A DNA stretch of 7,172 nucleotides from Longimicrobiales bacterium. GTDB lineage: Bacteria; Gemmatimonadota; Gemmatimonadetes; Longimicrobiales; Gaopeijiaceae. The DNA lies in contig JANQME010000100.1 of the NCBI GenBank assembly GCA_028280205.1, forward strand, positions 1-7,172. Reading direction: 5' to 3'. Below are positions 6,515-7,172 of this stretch, piece after piece. The number at the start of each line of letters is the position of its first letter. Positions within the stretch are counted from its first letter, which is position 1. Below the pieces are notes generated by a model. That model did not search any database, was not told the DNA's origin, and saw only the letters and a program-made list of their open reading frames with translations. Both the position numbers and the translations under genes were made by a program.

Positions 6515-7172
6515 CGGAGGCCCAGCTCCCGCATCGTGTTCGCCACGATGCCCGGCTCGTCGAACGGGAGCTTCTCGTCCCCGACGATCTGGTAGTGCTC
6601 GGGCCCCTTCCCGGCGAGAAGCACCGTATCGCCCGGCCGCGCGGACTCCAGCGCCATCCGGATCGCCGTACGTCGATCGGCCTCTCTCACGTACTCCGCA
6701 CCGTTCAGCCCTTCGACGATGTCGTCGATGATCGCGTCGGGATCTTCGGTCCGGGGGTTGTCGGAGGTCACGATGATCACGTCGGCGTGCGCGCGTACCG
6801 CCTCACCCATCGGCCTGCGCTTCGTCGCATCCCGATCTCCGCCGGCTCCGAAGACGACGACGAGTCGCCCCTGCGCGAGCGGCTTGAGCGCAGCGAGTGC
6901 GCCGGTGAGCGCACCGGGGGTGTGGGCGAAGTCCACGAGCACGACGAACGGGTCAGTGACGATCGTCTCGAGCCGGCCCGGGGCCGGCGGCGCGCTGGCG
7001 AGCCGTACAACGGCAGACGCCATGGGCACCCCGAGCGCGCGGGCGGCACCGAGCGCAGCGAGCGTGTTCTCCACGTTGTAGCGGCCGATGAGCGGCGTGC
7101 GGACGTCGTACTGCGCCCCGTCCACGTGCAGCTCGAACGATGTCCCGCCGGAGTCCAGACGGAGGCCGGTCG
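6511..7172 (-). CDS. murE: UDP-N-acetylmuramoyl-L-alanyl-D-glutamate--2,6-diaminopimelate ligase MurE, C-terminal part (cut by window edge)
   Basis: MurE adds the third amino acid of the stem peptide to UDP-MurNAc-L-Ala-D-Glu. The last 219 residues (of about 490 in the family) are seen; the UDP-binding domain and the P-loop lie right of the window. In visible-residue numbering: the end of the central domain with GRYNVENTLAALGAA at 29-43, then the C-terminal domain with GRLE at 65-68, VDFAHTPGAL at 79-88, VVFGAGGDRDATKRRPMG at 105-122, SDNPRTEDP at 136-144 and LLAGKGPEHYQIVG at 184-197. The Arg in DNPR is the known marker of meso-diaminopimelate specificity, as opposed to the lysine-adding type. 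GKGPE differs from the common GKGHE, although the following Glu that contacts DAP is kept. The stop overlaps murF (ATGA), which places murE at the promoter-proximal side of this operon segment. Confidence 0.96.
   Translation of the reverse strand, partial: TGLRLDSGGTSFELHVDGAQYDVRTPLIGRYNVENTLAALGAARALGVPMASAVVRLASAPPAPGRLETIVTDPFVVLVDFAHTPGALTGALAALKPLAQGRLVVVFGAGGDRDATKRRPMGEAVRAHADVIIVTSDNPRTEDPDAIIDDIVEGLNGAEYVREADRRTAIRMALESARPGDTVLLAGKGPEHYQIVGDEKLPFDEPGIVANTMRELGLR

Noticed and set aside
5360..6595. Long plus-strand open frame antisense to murF (411 codons)
   Set aside because: Same low-complexity Arg/Gly/His/Glu composition, no family motif, and fully opposite the well-supported murF.
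1..7172. A defence system, mobile element, CRISPR array, RNA gene or new cluster
   Set aside because: The window is filled by contiguous dcw genes; I saw no direct-repeat arrays, transposase motifs, tRNA-like folds or gaps longer than about 40 nt that could hold another gene.

Overview
The window is a section of a dcw (division and cell wall) cluster, with every gene on the minus strand. In transcription order (right to left) it holds the 3' end of murE, then murF, mraY, murD, ftsW, murG and the first 66 codons of murC. Five genes are complete (murF, mraY, murD, ftsW, murG) and the two at the window edges are cut. Each gene was identified from family motifs read in its translation. No RNA gene, mobile element, CRISPR array, long repeat, promoter or terminator could be supported.

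The organism is a bacterium with high G+C (clearly above 60% by eye, with strongly G/C-biased third codon positions). The MurE fragment carries the DNPR motif of meso-diaminopimelate-adding enzymes, so an A1-gamma (DAP-type) peptidoglycan, usual in Gram-negative bacteria, is expected. The gene order murE-murF-mraY-murD-ftsW-murG-murC is the classical one shared by many phyla and does not fix the taxon. A Gemmatimonadota-like or similar high-GC Gram-negative lineage is a guess only.

Layout by position: 1-200 murC (5' part); 197-1345 murG; 1338-2525 ftsW; 2522-3928 (or to 3949) murD; 3969-5075 mraY; 5075-6514 murF; 6511-7172 murE (3' part). Five of the six junctions overlap: ATGA at murE/murF, murD/ftsW and murG/murC, TGATG at murF/mraY, and 8 nt at ftsW/murG. 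Only mraY/murD has a gap, of 19 or 40 nt depending on the murD start. This points to one polycistronic mRNA with translational coupling, whose promoter lies upstream of murE (right of the window) and whose end lies beyond murC (left).

The proteins form nearly the whole route from UDP-MurNAc to lipid II and its use. MurC, MurD, MurE and MurF add L-Ala, D-Glu, meso-DAP and D-Ala-D-Ala in the cytoplasm. MraY moves the phospho-MurNAc-pentapeptide to undecaprenyl phosphate (lipid I). MurG adds GlcNAc (lipid II). FtsW polymerises glycan at the septum.

This is core housekeeping DNA and I do not see an undescribed system in it. The points worth a second look are modest: residue changes within otherwise conserved motifs (MurE GKGPE, FtsW SYGRSN, MurC GAGMYP, MurD GNVGGG), a charged insert in MurF, an ambiguous murD start, and a nested out-of-frame ORF in murD with an unusually strong Shine-Dalgarno sequence.
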